Assembly (NCBI GenBank): GCA_029339505.1
Contig: JAQISU010000057.1
Span: forward strand, 6,220,001-6,284,000
DNA: 64,000 bases
From: Unio delphinus
Lineage: Eukaryota; Mollusca; Bivalvia; Unionida; Unionidae
Direction of reading: 5' to 3'
The position numbers and the translations under genes were made by a program. Each line of letters starts with the position of its first letter. The stretch's first letter is position 1. Shown piece by piece: positions 48,461-61,130 of the stretch. The notes under the pieces were generated by a model. That model saw nothing but the letters and a program-made list of their open reading frames with translations. It made no database searches and was not told where the DNA came from.

Positions 48461-50846
48461 CATACTCAACATTAAAAGAAAACATACATCCAGTTTCTGT
48501 CTTAAAATTCCATTTGATTGCAAACTATTTGCTTAAACAGATACAGTCATTGCCCCTCTCATTCATAAGTTCAAGATTGTGTTTGACGGTAATATGTCAG
48601 TAGTGTTCATCTTTCCAATCACTAGAGACTATATTATTATAAAGTTTACATTGTCTGAACTGTATATGTTTGAAATTTAACAAGAGATGTGCTACTCTTG
48701 GAAGAAAATGAATATACATCACATTTGAGACTGACCATTTTATTGGGGTGATGGGAGGGACATCATATTTGTTTAGCTTTAATTGGAGGTTTTACAGAAA
48801 TTTTTTATTCATCCATCGAGTTGACGAGGACTATTCTTGACTTTGAGAGTTGGTGGGGCTGGTTCTGTTCTTAGCATCCGTAGGTGGCTGAAAAGGTCAA
48901 TCCTTGTACAGAATGTTTGCCTGCAGTAGGGACAAGGAATGAGTGGGACATCTCCAGAAGGGTTGATGGTATGCACTTTTCTGGCTTGCCTCGTCAGCTC
49001 TGCAGTTGCTGCCCTGCTAGATTCACACAACTTTTAGCCTTGTGCATGGAGGAATGCCAAGTGACTCAATCGCTTGCTGTTTGCTCCCAGGAATCAAAGT
49101 TTATGCTGAATGCTTTCAGTGCAGTTTTCAGATTGTCTTTGAAGCATTTCTTCTGACCTCTGTGGGGTCTTTGTCCTCTCTGTAGCTCACCATAGAAGAG
49201 TCTCATAGGCAGCCAGTTGGTTACATGAATAAAACTGCCCAGTGTAGATGAGACTACATCTGGATGGAGTGGATGCTGGGGAGACCTGCTTGGGCAAGTA
49301 GCTCAGTGTCTGGAATCTTGGCCCATCACTTGATGTTGAGGATTTTCCTGAGACTTGTGATGCAAAAGAGGGTCAGTTTCTTGGCATGGCATTGGTATGC
49401 CATCCACATTTTACATGCATAAAGTAATATGGGGAGCACAACTACCCTGTAGACCTTTAATTTGGTCTGGATGCTGATGCTTCTTCTATTACAGACATTG
49501 GCATGTAGTCTGCCAAACGTTTGGCTTGCTCTAGCAATGCAAAGGTTCACCTAGTTATCAATAAGTGAAACTTCATGACAGGTGTTGTCAAGGTAGGTGA
49601 AGCAGTTCACACCATTGAGTTTTTGGCTGTTGATGGTGATGTTGGGCTCAAAATAGGGCTTACCAGAGAACAACTGATGCAGGATTTCAGTTTTCTTGGA
49701 ATTGATGGTGAGACTGAAGCTTCTGAGGAGCTGGAGAACATGTCAATGCTGCATTGCAGGTCAGTTTCTGAGCTGCAGTCATCAGCAAATAAGAAGTCCC
49801 TGATGGTGTTTGTCATAACCTTATTTTTAACTTGAAGCCTCCTGGTGTTGAACAGTTTTCCATCTGTATAGCACCTAATGCCAACCCTAACATCTCCGTC
49901 TCTGAAAGCATTGGTCAACAATTGCAGAGAATAGTGTTGGTTTCAGAACACATCCCTACTTGACGCCATTTGCTTCTGGGAATGACTCAGATGTCTTTCC
50001 CTGGACCTGGACTCATGGCTGCATGCCATCATGGAAATGCTGCACCATGGATATAATTTTTTTTAGGTATCCGTAATTGGGTATTACTTTCCACAAGCCT
50101 TCTCTGCTGACAGTATCAAAGGTCTTTGTCACTTTGTCAAGTTGACATAGATGGAGAAAAGATTGGCATTTTCCTCTTGACATTTCTCTTGCAACTGCCT
50201 CACTGCAAATCCCATATTGATGGTCCCACGTTCTTTCTGGAATCCACACTGGCTTTCTGGCAGGAATCCCCTGTCAAGGTGCATAGTGAGGTGGTTTAGA
50301 AGGATTCTGGTGAGTATCTTTCCTGTGACTGACAGCAAAAATATACCTCAGTAGTTATCACAGTCCCTTTGCACTTATACAGGTGGATTATGGAAGCATC
50401 TTTGAATTCTTGCAGGACTGTCTCTTGCTGCCACATCAGTAAAAACAGTTGGAAGAGCCTTTCTATCAGGGCTGTGCCACCTTCCTTGTATACTTCAGCT
50501 GGGATGGAGTCTGTATCAGGGGCTTTCCACTGGAGAGCAGACATATCGCTTTCTGTGTCTTGAGCAAGGTTGGAGGGACATCTAGTGCTTTGTTTATGGT
50601 TAATTAGGGGAGACAATTTAAGGTTTCATCATTGAAGGATGAAGGGCGATTCAGGACAATGTCAAAGTGTTCAACCCATCACTAAAGAAGCTTCTCCTTA
50701 TCAGTAATTAGTGTGTTTCTGTCAATGCTGAGAAGGGTGGATGATCCAGAGGATATAGGTCCAAACACTTACTTCTGGGTATTGTTTAAGTTCTTCATGT
50801 CATGCTTGTCTGCATAGCACTGGATCTCATCGGTTTTGTTCATCAA

Positions 50847-51007
50847 AGTGTCTGGCCTTCTTGGTAATGTGCAATTCGGTAACTGTCAATTTGGCCACTG
50901 CCTATTCTGTAACTTTGGCCCCATTCTTTATGGTACCGAACTATTCGGTAACAAACGGCAACTCGGTAACAACAAAACAATAAAGTCACACAGTTTATAA
51001 GACATTT

Positions 51008-51042
<35 letters not shown>

Positions 51043-51844
51043 GTTTAACGCCATTTTTTCAGCACAATATAGGCTATAAATGGCGGCCAGTATTAATGGT
51101 GGAGGAAGAAACCGGACAAACCCCGGAAAGAACCACCGACCCACGAGAAGCTACTGGCAAGCTTTCTCACATAACTACATTTGCCGAATCTTAGACTCGA
51201 ACACACGCAGACAGAGGTGAGATGGCAGTGGTCCGTAACGGACAGCGCTTTAGACCACTCGGCCACTCGGGGCCCCTATAAGACATTTAATAAGGAACTG
51301 TTTGTTATAAAAAACCCGAATGTCCTACCATATGACAGCATCTTGAACTTTCAACGAATTGCATAATGAACGATTTAAAAGAAAATCATAAACAATATAA
51401 TTTCAAACCAAATATGATAGAAATTAAATTTTCACAACTGACGAAGACCGTAAAGTTAAAATGTTCACTTCTGATATTAAATGTATTACCTGTTGTTTTT
51501 TATGCTGTATCCCAGACCGTCGGTTCAGTGGATTCATGTATTAAATTACTTCCAAGGGTCGGCTTCTTTCGATTAATCTCAGCTGGCTTGTAAACTGCTC
51601 ATTTTCTACAGCAGTTAACTTATGACTGGCTTCAAACAAATTACTATTTTGGAAGTGCTTTGTATATAGAGCAGTCACAGGAATCGCTTTCTTCTTTACT
51701 TTAACTATAATTACCAGATTACTGTGTGGTCTGTTACCGATTAGCCTGATACCGAAAAGATTGGGACCTGTTTGCCTGTTACCGATTAGGCTGTTACCGA
51801 TAAGAATGAGACCAATTTGCCTATTACTGAGTAGCCCGGGAATC
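50847..51844. mobile_element. Inverted-repeat DNA element with GGTAAC-type subterminal repeats
   Basis: About 1 kb, inserted in the LINE. The direct repeat GTTCATCAA flanks it (50838-50846 and 51845-51853), and the LINE coding sense resumes across it. The first about 120 bp and the reversed last about 120 bp align loosely (GGTAATGTGCAATTCGGTAA against AGTAATAGGCAAATTGGTCT), with repeated CGGTAAC motifs in opposite orientation at the two ends. No transposase. The superfamily is unclear; an 8-9 bp duplication would suit hAT-, P- or Kolobok-like relatives. Confidence 0.6.
51010..51276 (-). mobile_element. SINE family 1, youngest-looking copy
   Basis: Perfect 14-bp target duplication TATAAGACATTTAA (50996-51009 and 51277-51290). 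The poly(A) tail appears as about 30 T at 51010-51039. The head, on the minus strand, reads CCCCGAGTGGCCGAGTGGTC, a type II tRNA (Leu/Ser) A-box region, with B-box-like GTTCGAGTCT. It is inserted in the GGTAAC element, so it is the innermost of three nested insertions. Confidence 0.92.
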
Positions 51845-53499
51845 GTTCATCAACCATGTTTCTTGCATCTCATGGAGTTTGTGTTGTACAGTTCTGCATG
51901 TATTGCTGTTCACATCTTTTATGGAGATGGGTTGTTGATGTATGTTTCAAGGAGGTGGGGTTTATCATCAATCAGCTGCTTAATCTTGTCTCAGTTTTCA
52001 TCAAGCCAGTCTTGGTGCTTTCTGGTTGAGGATCCCAGGATTTCAGAAACTGTGCTGTAGACCAGGTCTCTGAATGCCATCCAGTCAGTTTCCATATTCT
52101 GATTCAACTGTTGAGAGGGGTGGATTTCAGACGTTCTTCCATGGCATCCATGAAAGACTGTTTGGTACTGGTGCATTTCAGCTTGGTTTAGTCATTTAGG
52201 ATCCTTCTTTCCCTGTGGGCATCTTTTGGGCTGAATGTGAATGTTGAGCTTGGTGATGATGAGGCAGGTGTCTGCCCAGCAGTCAGCACCACACAAGGAC
52301 TTGGTCATACACACATCCTGCCTATCCCATGTCCTGACAATGACATAATCAACTATGTGCCAGTTCATTGAGCAAGGGTGCATCCATGTTGTCCAGTTAT
52401 GGGTAGGGAGGTTGAAGATCATATTAGTGATCAGCAGTTCATGCTTGGCACACGCCTGGAGCAAAAGGAGACCGTTTCTGTTATAGTGACTCACTCTATG
52501 CTTTCCTAGCACTTGATCCCAGGCAACGTGATCACAGCCTACCCTTGCACTGAAGTCACCAAGAATGACGAGCTTATCTGCCAATGGAATATCAGCAATG
52601 ATGGAGTGAATACCCTCATAAAACTTGACCTTCACTTCATCCAGGTTGGTTATGGTTGGAACATAGCAATTGATAATGGTAAGGTGCTTTTTTCCAGACA
52701 AGAAGGGGAGATTCATGGTCATGAGTCTGTCATTTACTACCTTGGGAGCAATTTGCAATAAAAACTGACACCAGCCTCATGGCACTCTTCACTTCCTCTG
52801 CCACTCAAAAAATGTGTATCCTTTTACAATGTTTGCCTTCTCCTGCAAGCCAAGTCTTGCTCAAGGCAGCAATGTCTACCTTGTATCTGGTGGGTTCCTT
52901 TCTTATTAGGTCAGTTCTCATCTACTGTCTTTCAAATCAAATCTGTCCAGTAAGGTGTGCACATTACATGCATCAAGGGTGAGAGGAACAATCTTCATTT
53001 TCTTCTTTGTATTTCAATTGCTGGAGTAGGGTCCCCTCCAGCCACAGTACGCTGGCTAGGGATGTTTAGAGCAGGCAATGTTTAGGGCACCTTTTCTAGT
53101 CCCTTCCTCATGCCATATGTGAGCAGTGCCTTCCTAAAGAGGGTTGCTATGCTGCTCGTAGAGCTGCTGGACTCCAATGCTTCTCAATGTCAGTGATGAA
53201 TGACCCTAATGACCTGAACCACTAGAGTACAGGTTTGTAGCTATGGCTTCCAGTGTACCCACACCTGCCACTTCATCACTTGCCTATCGCCACAGGACCT
53301 AAGTGGAAGATGAAATGGGATGAGTAGATGACAAGAGTGACTTGCGCAGTGACTAAGTTTTAAGTGAGAATGAGTTGCACAGTTAATTGGCCTCACTCAT
53401 TTGCCCAAAACCATCTTAGCCCAGCAATCTAATGGCGGGTATGAGAAAAGGCAGCTGTGGCATATAAGGTCCAGCTGGGACCAATTTTTTTTATACATC

Positions 53500-54145
53500 A
53501 GTCACCAGCCATAGAGAGGGTGATGGTGTGCAGAACAAGCTAGACTCAACTGGTTTTATTTGGTTTACAACACAGCAACACATGTAGGTTATTTAGTACA
53601 GGGACAATTGGAGTAATGTTTCTTGCCCAAGCACACAACTCAGTACCTGACCTGTCTGATCTGACGATAAGATTACAACCTGCACCCATTTGGTCTTAAA
53701 TCTGACCTCACACCTTCATTTTTCTCCTACTAAAAGAATTCATATTCGGTCAATACAGAATGATTCAGGACTGATCAGGTGATGGGTACCAAATTTTATA
53801 TCAAAGCCAACACAAAATCAGAACTTACATTCATTGCATGGCTACATTCAAAATTTATTTAACAGGCCCTTAATTCTCAACAATTAAAGCTCACACAGAC
53901 CATTTTTTCAAGTAATACACAGACCTTAGCTGAAATTTGCAAATTATCATGTGTAATATGTTGGAGGAAATAATGCAACACAAAGTAATCATGATTTAGA
54001 ACTGAATGAAGAATTATATGATCAAATTCTGAGACATATACATACTCAAATTTCCAAATATGAAATAATTCCGAGTGAACTGTCATCATGTGAAGATTGT
54101 GTTTAGTATACAAATGAATCCATCAGACAGAAGACTAGCACAAAA
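53500..54145. other. Intron sequence, nothing recognised
   Basis: Unique-looking DNA upstream of the LINE. No supported feature. Confidence 0.5.
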
Positions 54146-54149
54146 ATGA

Positions 54150-54565
54150 AAATTTAGACTAGTCTACAACTACCAGGATTCAACTAGTAAGGATGGCTAC
54201 ATAAATACAATGGAAATTTAGCTCTAAAACTACCAGGATTCCACTAGTAAGGATGGCTACATAAACACAACAATGGAACTGAATTGGTTTACAACTACCA
54301 GGATTCTTAATAAAGATGGCTACATAATCACAACAATGGAACTGAATTGGTCTACAACTACCAGGATTTCATTAATAAAGATGGCTACATAAACACAACA
54401 ATGGAACTGAATTGGTCTACAACTACCAGGATTCTTAATAAAGATGGCTACATAATCACAACAATGGAACTGAATTGGTCTACAACTACAAGGATTTCAT
54501 TAATAAAGATGGCTACATAATCATAACAATGGAACTGAATTGGTCTACAACTACCAGGATTCTTA
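54150..54565 (+). repeat. About 63-bp minisatellite
   Basis: Six to seven copies sharing TCTACAACTACCAGGATTCT and AAGATGGCTACATAA. Unit variants differ by small deletions. Confidence 0.88.
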
Positions 54566-54659
54566 ATAAAGTACATGTTACACCACCCACCTCCTGGGCT
54601 TCATTTTCATTTCTGCAGTAATGTAGCATTTATATGAATATAGTTATATAGTTGTTTAT

Positions 54660-54664
<5 letters not shown>

Positions 54665-54703
<39 letters not shown>

Positions 54704-54786
54704 CATGCATGTCTGAATGTATTATTATTAGCTTGTAATCTATATGTACATAATTGAGAGTCTCAAGGTAGATTACTTTCTCATTT

Positions 54787-54832
<46 letters not shown>

Positions 54833-54840
54833 AATATATT
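54665..54840 (+). repeat. (GT)n and (ATT)n microsatellites
   Basis: GT run at about 54665-54700 and ATT run at about 54788-54830. Confidence 0.95.
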
Positions 54841-55030
54841 GGACATATATTATACATGCTGCTTGGACTGGTGTCATTTTTTCATCCAATTTTTTAAAGT
54901 CATGATGCTTTGTAACATTTTCAGTCTAAGGTCCATTCCATGAGATTATATTACATGTATTTGTGTCTCAAGAGTGCTACCACTGCTTCCTTAAAACTAT
55001 GATCTTTTGTGCTTGATTTAACAAATTTAC

Positions 55031-55288
55031 CTTCGCAAGCCTTAGTGGAGAGGAGATCTTTGAGTGACTTCAGGGCATCAAAGCTATCTGCTGTGTACAC
55101 ATTTTGGCTGTCGGGATCTGTGGCAATATCTCCAAGCTCTGCTCGGTCTATAGCTTTCCCAACCCCCAATGCCAGCACTGTTATATTAGCAGCCTGAGTC
55201 AGTTTTGCCTCGCTGACAGTCAGGGCGTGGTTATTAGACTGACCATCGGTCACCACTATAGCAATGTTAGGTACATCTGGTCTGTCTC
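55031..55288 (-). CDS. Exon: C-terminal half of VWA domain 1
   Basis: It continues the VWA fold after a 5.8 kb intron, reading G-D-R-P-D-V-P-N-I-A then VVTDGQSNN, which supplies the third MIDAS residue (Asp of TDGQS). The Rossmann-like end VLALGVGKAIDRAELGDIATDPDS (given here only as a landmark) follows, and the exon closes with KACEG. The acceptor is TTTTTAG at 55295-55289 and the donor is GTAAAT at 55030-55025. Phase is 1-1. VWA-2 is encoded by a single exon, so the intron was either gained here or lost in VWA-2. Confidence 0.85.
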
Positions 55289-55329
55289 CTAAAAACAGAT
55301 TACATCATTGTTATCCAGGATTACTGAAA

Positions 55330-57065
55330 TAAGGATCTTTGAATACTGTAAAAACACAATCAGGCTGTTTATTAAATATTATCTGTAAGAGTGTAGTAAG
55401 AACAGTCAGGCTGTTTATTGGACATTACATGCAAAAATATTAAAACATAATTAGACTGTTCATTAGGCATTATCTGTAGGTATGTTCTATAAATATAGAA
55501 TGGCTGTTTATTGGATATTACCTGTAAAAATGTTATAACATAGACTGTTCATTAGGCATTATCTGTAGGTATGTTCTATAAATATAGAAAGGCTGTTTAT
55601 TGGACATTACCTGTAAAAATGTTATAACATATTTAGACTGTTCATTAGGCATTATCTGTAGGTTGTTCTATAAATATAGTCTGGCTGTTTATTGGACATT
55701 ACCTTTAAAAGCGTTATTAGAACACAGTCTGCCTGTTTAAGGGACATTACCTTTAAAAGTGTTATTAGAATACAGTCTGACTGTCTAAGGGACATTACCT
55801 TTAAAAGTGTTATTAGAACACAGTCTGACTGTCTAAGGGACATTACCTTTAAAAGTGTTATTAGAACACAGTCTGCCTGTCTAAGGGACATTACCTTTAA
55901 AAGTGTTATTAGAACACAGTCTGCCTGTCTAAGGGACATTACCTTTAAAAGTGTTATTAGAACACAGTCTGCCTGTCTAAGGGACATTACCTTTAAAAGT
56001 GTTATTAAAACACAGTCTGACTGTCTAAGGGACATTACCTTTAAAAGTGTTATTAGAACACAGTCTGCCTGTCTAAGGGACATTACCTTTAAAAGTGTTA
56101 TTAGAACACAGTCAGACTGTTCATTAGATAATACCTGAAGGAGTGTTGTAAGAACAGGCTGTTTATTCAACATTACCTGTCACAGTGCTATAGAAACACA
56201 ATCAGGCTAATGAATGGACGTTACCCATAAGAGTGTTATATAGAATATAGTCTGGATGTCCAATGGGCACAACTTGTAAGAGTGCTATAAGAACACATTC
56301 TAGCTGTTTACTGGAAATTGCCTGAGGTGTTATAAGAACACAACTGGACATTGCCTCGAAGAGTCTTAGAAGAATACAGTCAGGCTGTTTACTGGACATT
56401 GCCTGTAAGAGTGTTATAAGAATACAGTAAGGATGTTCACTGGACATTAACTTTCAGAGTGCTATAAGAATACAGTCAGGATGTCTACTTGACATTGCCT
56501 GTAAAGAATCCTATGAGAATATAGTTAGGAAGTTCATTGGACATTACCTGTAAGATGTTATAAGAATACAGTTAGGAAGTTCATTGGACATTACCTGTAA
56601 GATGTTATAAGAATACAGTTAGGAAGTTCATTGGACATTACCTGTAAGATGTTATAAGAATACAGATAGGAAGTTCATTGGACATTACCTGTAAGATGTT
56701 ATAAGAATACAGTTAGGAAGTTCATTTGACATTACCTGTAAGATGTTATAAGAATACAGTTAGGAAGTTCATTGCACATTACCTGTAAGATGTTATAAGA
56801 ATACAGTTAGGAAGTTCATTGGACATTACCTATAAGATGTTATAAGAATACAGTTAGGAAGTTCATTGGACATTACTGTAAGATGTTATAAGAATACAGT
56901 TAGGAAGTTCATTGGACATTACTGTAAGATGTTATAAGAATACAGTTAGGAAGTTCATTGGACATTACCTGTAAGATGTTATAAGAATACAATCAGGCTG
57001 TTCATTGTACACTGTAAGAGTGCTATAAGAATACAATAATGATGTTTACTGGACATTAACTTTAA
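55330..57065 (+). repeat. 47-48-bp minisatellite complex
   Basis: One family in three sub-blocks: diverged units at 55330-55690, a homogeneous 48-bp block at about 55695-56125 (core AAGTGTTATTAGAACACAGT, GGGACATTACC), and a 47-bp block at about 56480-56990 (core AAGATGTTATAAGAATACAG). Open frames on both strands are artefacts. It lies in the intron splitting VWA-1. Confidence 0.92.
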
Positions 57066-57177
57066 GAGCATTACAAGACCCCAATTAATATAAAATTGGA
57101 AACCTGTGACATGTCCACTAACTGTATTAACAATGAATATATGTGTGAGTGTGGTTTAGGTTTTAAAAATAATTTCA

Positions 57178-57451
57178 TTCATATTGCTATAACATCTGCA
57201 GTTTGGCAGTTTATAGTGATGTCTAGCACTGATGCATCATACTGCAGACATGTAGCATGATGTCCCACCCAGTCACATTATCACAAGATGATCAGTCTGA
57301 ACACTAACCTCTTAATGCTAAGCTTCATATGAGGCAGCAGCAAGTACCATTTTTATTTATATATCTTTGGTATGACTCAGCCCGGGATGGAACCTGTGAC
57401 CTCCAACATTTGAGGTGAATGTTCTAATCACTTAGAGCCACTGGAGCAGTA
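57178..57451 (-). mobile_element. SINE family 2, near full-length copy
   Basis: Reverse complement of the 22142-22464 element, from its tail (CTGCAGACATGTAGCATGAT, GTCCCACCCAGTCA) to its head (CACTGGAGCAGT). The B box is degraded (GGGATGGAACC). Confidence 0.85.
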
Positions 57452-57761
57452 AGACAATGACTAAATAAAAACTGACATCTTCTTTTGGTGCTGTAATAGA
57501 ACTGTCCTACACATGTTGCAAATATGCCCCATTCACCCTGAGCTTGACATTTATCTCCCTCTTTCTAATAAAATTCTTATAGCTTATAAAGTAAAGTAAG
57601 AGTTTCCATCACATAGTACAAACTCTAAGCAACTGCATTAATTAATGGAGCATTTCAACCAAATGTTTGATTTTCATGACACCTTGGCTGAGTTAAATTG
57701 TCAGTCATCATTGTTTAGGAAAGTTGAAACCCCAGGTTGTCAAATGCACCCACTTTTATTT

Positions 57762-58018
57762 GTTTGTTTGTTTGTTTTTAGGGTTTAACGCCATTTTTCA
57801 GCACATGATAGGCTATACATGGCAGCCAGTATTATTGGTGGAGGAAGAACCTGGGCAAACCCCCAAAAAGAACCACCGACCCACGAGAAGCTAATGGCAA
57901 ACTTTCTCACATAACTACATTAGCCGAATCTTAGACTCAAACCCACTCAGACAGAGGTGAGACGACAGTGATCCGTAACGGAAAGCGCTTTTAGACCACT
58001 CGGCCAATCGGGGCACCT
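57762..58018 (-). mobile_element. SINE family 1, full-length copy
   Basis: 13-bp target duplication CCCACTTTTATTT (57749-57761 and 58019-58031). The tail is a TTTG-type repeat. The body matches 51010-51276 throughout (TTTAACGCCATTTTTCAGCA, GACCCACGAGAAGCTA), with the tRNA-like head at the high-coordinate end. Confidence 0.92.
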
Positions 58019-58137
58019 CCCACTTTTATTTATGCACAATAACTCCTTCAGTTATGATTGGATATCAAGCTGCCATTTAAATTTGTTTGACATTAAAATA
58101 TGCTTCATCTTCACTAGATTTGAATATGACTTTTTAA

Positions 58138-59965
58138 TTACTGCTGCTAAATGTCTTTATTATAGGACACTTCTCATTTCAATATTGTCTGCTAAATGTC
58201 TTTATTATAGGACACTTCTCATTTCAATATTGTCTGCTAAATGGCTTTATTATAGGACACTTCTCATTTCAATATTGTCTGCTAAATGACTTTATTATAG
58301 GACACTTCTCATTTCAATATTGTCTGCTAAATGGCTTTATTATAGGACACTTCTCATTTCAATATTGTCTGCTAAATGTCTTTATTATAGGACATTTCTC
58401 ATTTTAATATTGTTTGCTAAATGTCTTTATTATAGGACACTTCTCATTTCAATATTGTCTGCTAAATGTCTTTATTATAGGACACTTCTCATTTCAATAT
58501 TGTCTGCTAAATGTCTTTATTATCGGACACTTCTCATTTCAATATTGTCTGCTAAATGTCTTTATTATCGGACACTTCTCATTTCAATATTGTCTGCTAA
58601 ATGTCTTTATTATAGGACATTTCTCATTTCAATATTGTCTGTTAAATGTCTTTATTATAGGACACTTCTCATTTCAATATTGTCTGCTAAATGTCTTTAT
58701 TATAGGACACTTCTCATTTCAATATTGTCTGCTAAATGTCTTTATTATAGGACATTTCTCATTTCAATATTGTCTGCTAAATGTCTTTATTATAGGACAC
58801 TTCTCGTTTCAATATTGTCTGCTAAATGTCTTTATTATAGGACACTTCTCGTTTCAATATTGTCTGCTAAATGTCTTTATTATAGTACACTTCTCGTTTC
58901 AATATTGTCTGCTAAATGTCTTTATTATAGGACACTTCTCGTTTCAATATTGTCTGCTAAATGTCTTTATTATAGGACACTTCTCATTTCAATATTGTCT
59001 GCTAAATGGCTTTATTATTTTCAATATTGTCTGCTAAATGTCTTTATTATAGGACACTTCTCGTTTCAATATTGTCTGCTAAATGTCTTTATTATAGGAC
59101 ACTTCTCATTTCAATATTGTCTGCTAAATGTCTTTATTATAGGACACTTCTCGTTTCAATATTGTCTGCTAAATGTCTTTATTATAGGACACTTCTCGTT
59201 TCAATATTGTCTGCTAAATGTCTTTATTATAGGACACTTCTCATTTCAATATTGTCTGCTAAATGGCTTTATTATAGGACACTTCTCATTTCAATATTGT
59301 CTGCTAAATGTCTTTATTATAGGACACTTCTCATTTCAATATTGTCTGCTAAATGTCTTTATTATAGGACACTTCTCATTTCAATATTGACTGCTAAATG
59401 GCTTTATTATTTTCAATATTGTCTGCTAAATGTCTTTATTATAGGACACTTCTCATTTCTATATTGTCTGCTAAATGTCTTTATTATAGGACACTTCTCG
59501 TTTCAATATTGTCTGCTAAATGTCTTTATTATAGGACACTTCTCGTTTCAATATTGTCTGCTAAATGTCTTTATTATAGGACACTTCTCGTTTCAATATT
59601 GTCTGCTAAATGTCTTTATTATAGGACACTTCTCATTTCAATATTGTCTGCTAAATGGCTTTATTATAGGACACTTCTCATTTCAATATTGTCTGCTAAA
59701 TGGCTTTATTATAGGACACTTCTCATTTCAATATTGTCTGCTAAATGGCTTTATTATAGGACACTTCTCATTTCAATATTGTCTGCTAAATGTCTTTATT
59801 ATAGGACACTTCTCGTTTCAATATTGTCTGCTAAATGGCTTTATTATAGGACACTTCTCGTTTCAATATTGTCTGCTAAATGGCTTTATTATAGGACACT
59901 TCTCGTTTCAATATTGTCTGCTAAATGGCTTTATTATAGGACACTTCTCATTTCATTATTGTCTA
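58138..59965 (+). repeat. 45-bp minisatellite, about 40 units
   Basis: Core GTCTTTATTATAGGACACTT then CTCATTTCAATATTG. Very homogeneous. Two units share the same internal deletion (59009-59025 and 59403-59419), about 394 bp apart, so a multi-unit block was duplicated. The 45-bp length keeps frames of up to 356 codons open; these are not genes. Confidence 0.95.
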
Positions 59966-60039
59966 AACGGTATTTATCAATCACAAATCAAATGCTAGTC
60001 TTATTTTCTTTTGCTCCTTCAAACCTATTGCTCAATTTT

Positions 60040-60112
60040 GTTGGTGTTGTTGTTGTAGGTTTTAACGCCACTTTTCAGCACAAGATAGGGTATACATGGC
60101 AACCAGTAATAA
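60040..60112 (-). mobile_element. SINE family 1, tail fragment
   Basis: A GTTGTTGTTG tail, then TTTTAACGCCACTTTTCAGC and ATACATGGCAACCAGTA. The head is missing. Confidence 0.8.
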
Positions 60113-60504
60113 CACATTATAAGTGAGTGTTAATTAATGAGGAAACTCATTATTATACATGCATTACAAGTGAGTGTTAATTACAGGTAACCAATGAAAT
60201 ATGGACAACAGATATAGTTCTGCTCAAACTCATTGGTCACAGGCATCACCTTGTACATATGGTTTAAACCATTAAATACAATTAAGCACATGATCTTTAT
60301 AAGGTGGATGGATGTACAAGTGCAAGTTCCACCAAGGGACTGAAAACTTCAAAGTGAAAATGATACATTTCATCAGTTCAATCTTTATGGTCAATTTAAA
60401 AATACTTATTTTCTTCTTTAGATGGGCAACTCACTTATAATATGTAAGGGGTACTATCTAGATTAAATATTAAGTATTGGGATCCCCAATTTTTCTTCAC
60501 TCTG

Positions 60505-60507
<3 letters not shown>

Positions 60508-60570
<63 letters not shown>
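60508..60570 (+). repeat. (ATT)n microsatellite
   Basis: About twenty ATT units. Confidence 0.95.
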
Positions 60571-60734
60571 CATTAAAATATGATAACGATTGTAGAAATG
60601 GTGGTTTGCAATAATGCTATCTATGAACCTTCAAATGCAGATATCCTGTGTACTACACATGCACTATTTTGGACACTATGAAAGAGGTGGGGGGGTGGAT
60701 TTATTGAACTGGTACCCACTCAATTGGTATTTAA

Positions 60735-60990
60735 TATAATTAATAATAATAATAATGAGGATTTTGTATAGCGCCAAATTATTAGAAGCTCTAAGCACTT
60801 TACAACATCTATGTTGATATGAATACAAAAAACAAAAAGCAAACACCATGAAATTGGAAAACAAAAAATGCTGAAAATATTTAAGGTAAGAAACATTTTT
60901 AGGTATTAAAGTTTGTTTTTGCAGTCAAAAAAGGTGAGTTTTAAGAGCACTCTTGAAATGGATCACTGTCATATATTTCATATAGGCATT
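60735..60990 (-). mobile_element. LINE 3' end
   Basis: Reverse complement of the 3' end of the LINE at 4294-5703 (AATAATGAGGATTTTGTAT, AAGTGCTTAGAGCTTCTAA on the minus strand, GTGAGTTTTAAGAGCACTCT). It is a 5'-truncated copy with its ATT-type tail at the low-coordinate end. Confidence 0.8.
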
Positions 60991-61130
60991 TATTCAACAA
61001 TGCTTGTTAAATTTGGGAAAATCCTGCCAGAAGTGTGCAAATTGCAATAAAAACAATTTCATATAGGGGCACATCTTCCATGTGGGTAAAAATTATGACA
61101 CCAGAAAACTCATTTTTGTCTAGGCCTTAC

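Larger units (their letters stand above)
48806..53130 (-). mobile_element. Decayed LINE with AP endonuclease, RT and terminal zinc finger
   Basis: Coding blocks on the minus strand, in order: endonuclease (52760-52192; I-L-G-D-F-S-A-R-V-G and D-Y-V-I-V-R), RT (50616-49600; A-F-D-T-V-S-R-E-G-L-W near 50100 and catalytic F-A-D-D at about 49789-49778), a C-terminal domain (49550-49326; R-R-S-I-S-I-Q-T-K-L-K-V-Y) and a C2H2-like finger C-P-Y-C...H near 48930. There are stops and frameshifts throughout. A DNA element (50847-51844) interrupts it between endonuclease and RT. The 5' boundary is approximate, and the clade is not determined. Confidence 0.85.

Noticed and set aside
55652..56173. 173-codon minus-strand and 148-codon plus-strand frames
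   Set aside because: 48-bp minisatellite artefact inside the VWA-1 intron.
58320..59390. 356-codon open frame (and overlapping 330-, 242- and 207-codon frames)
   Set aside because: They lie wholly in a 45-bp tandem array. The unit is a multiple of three, so stops are absent by repetition. There is no start context, splice site or domain.
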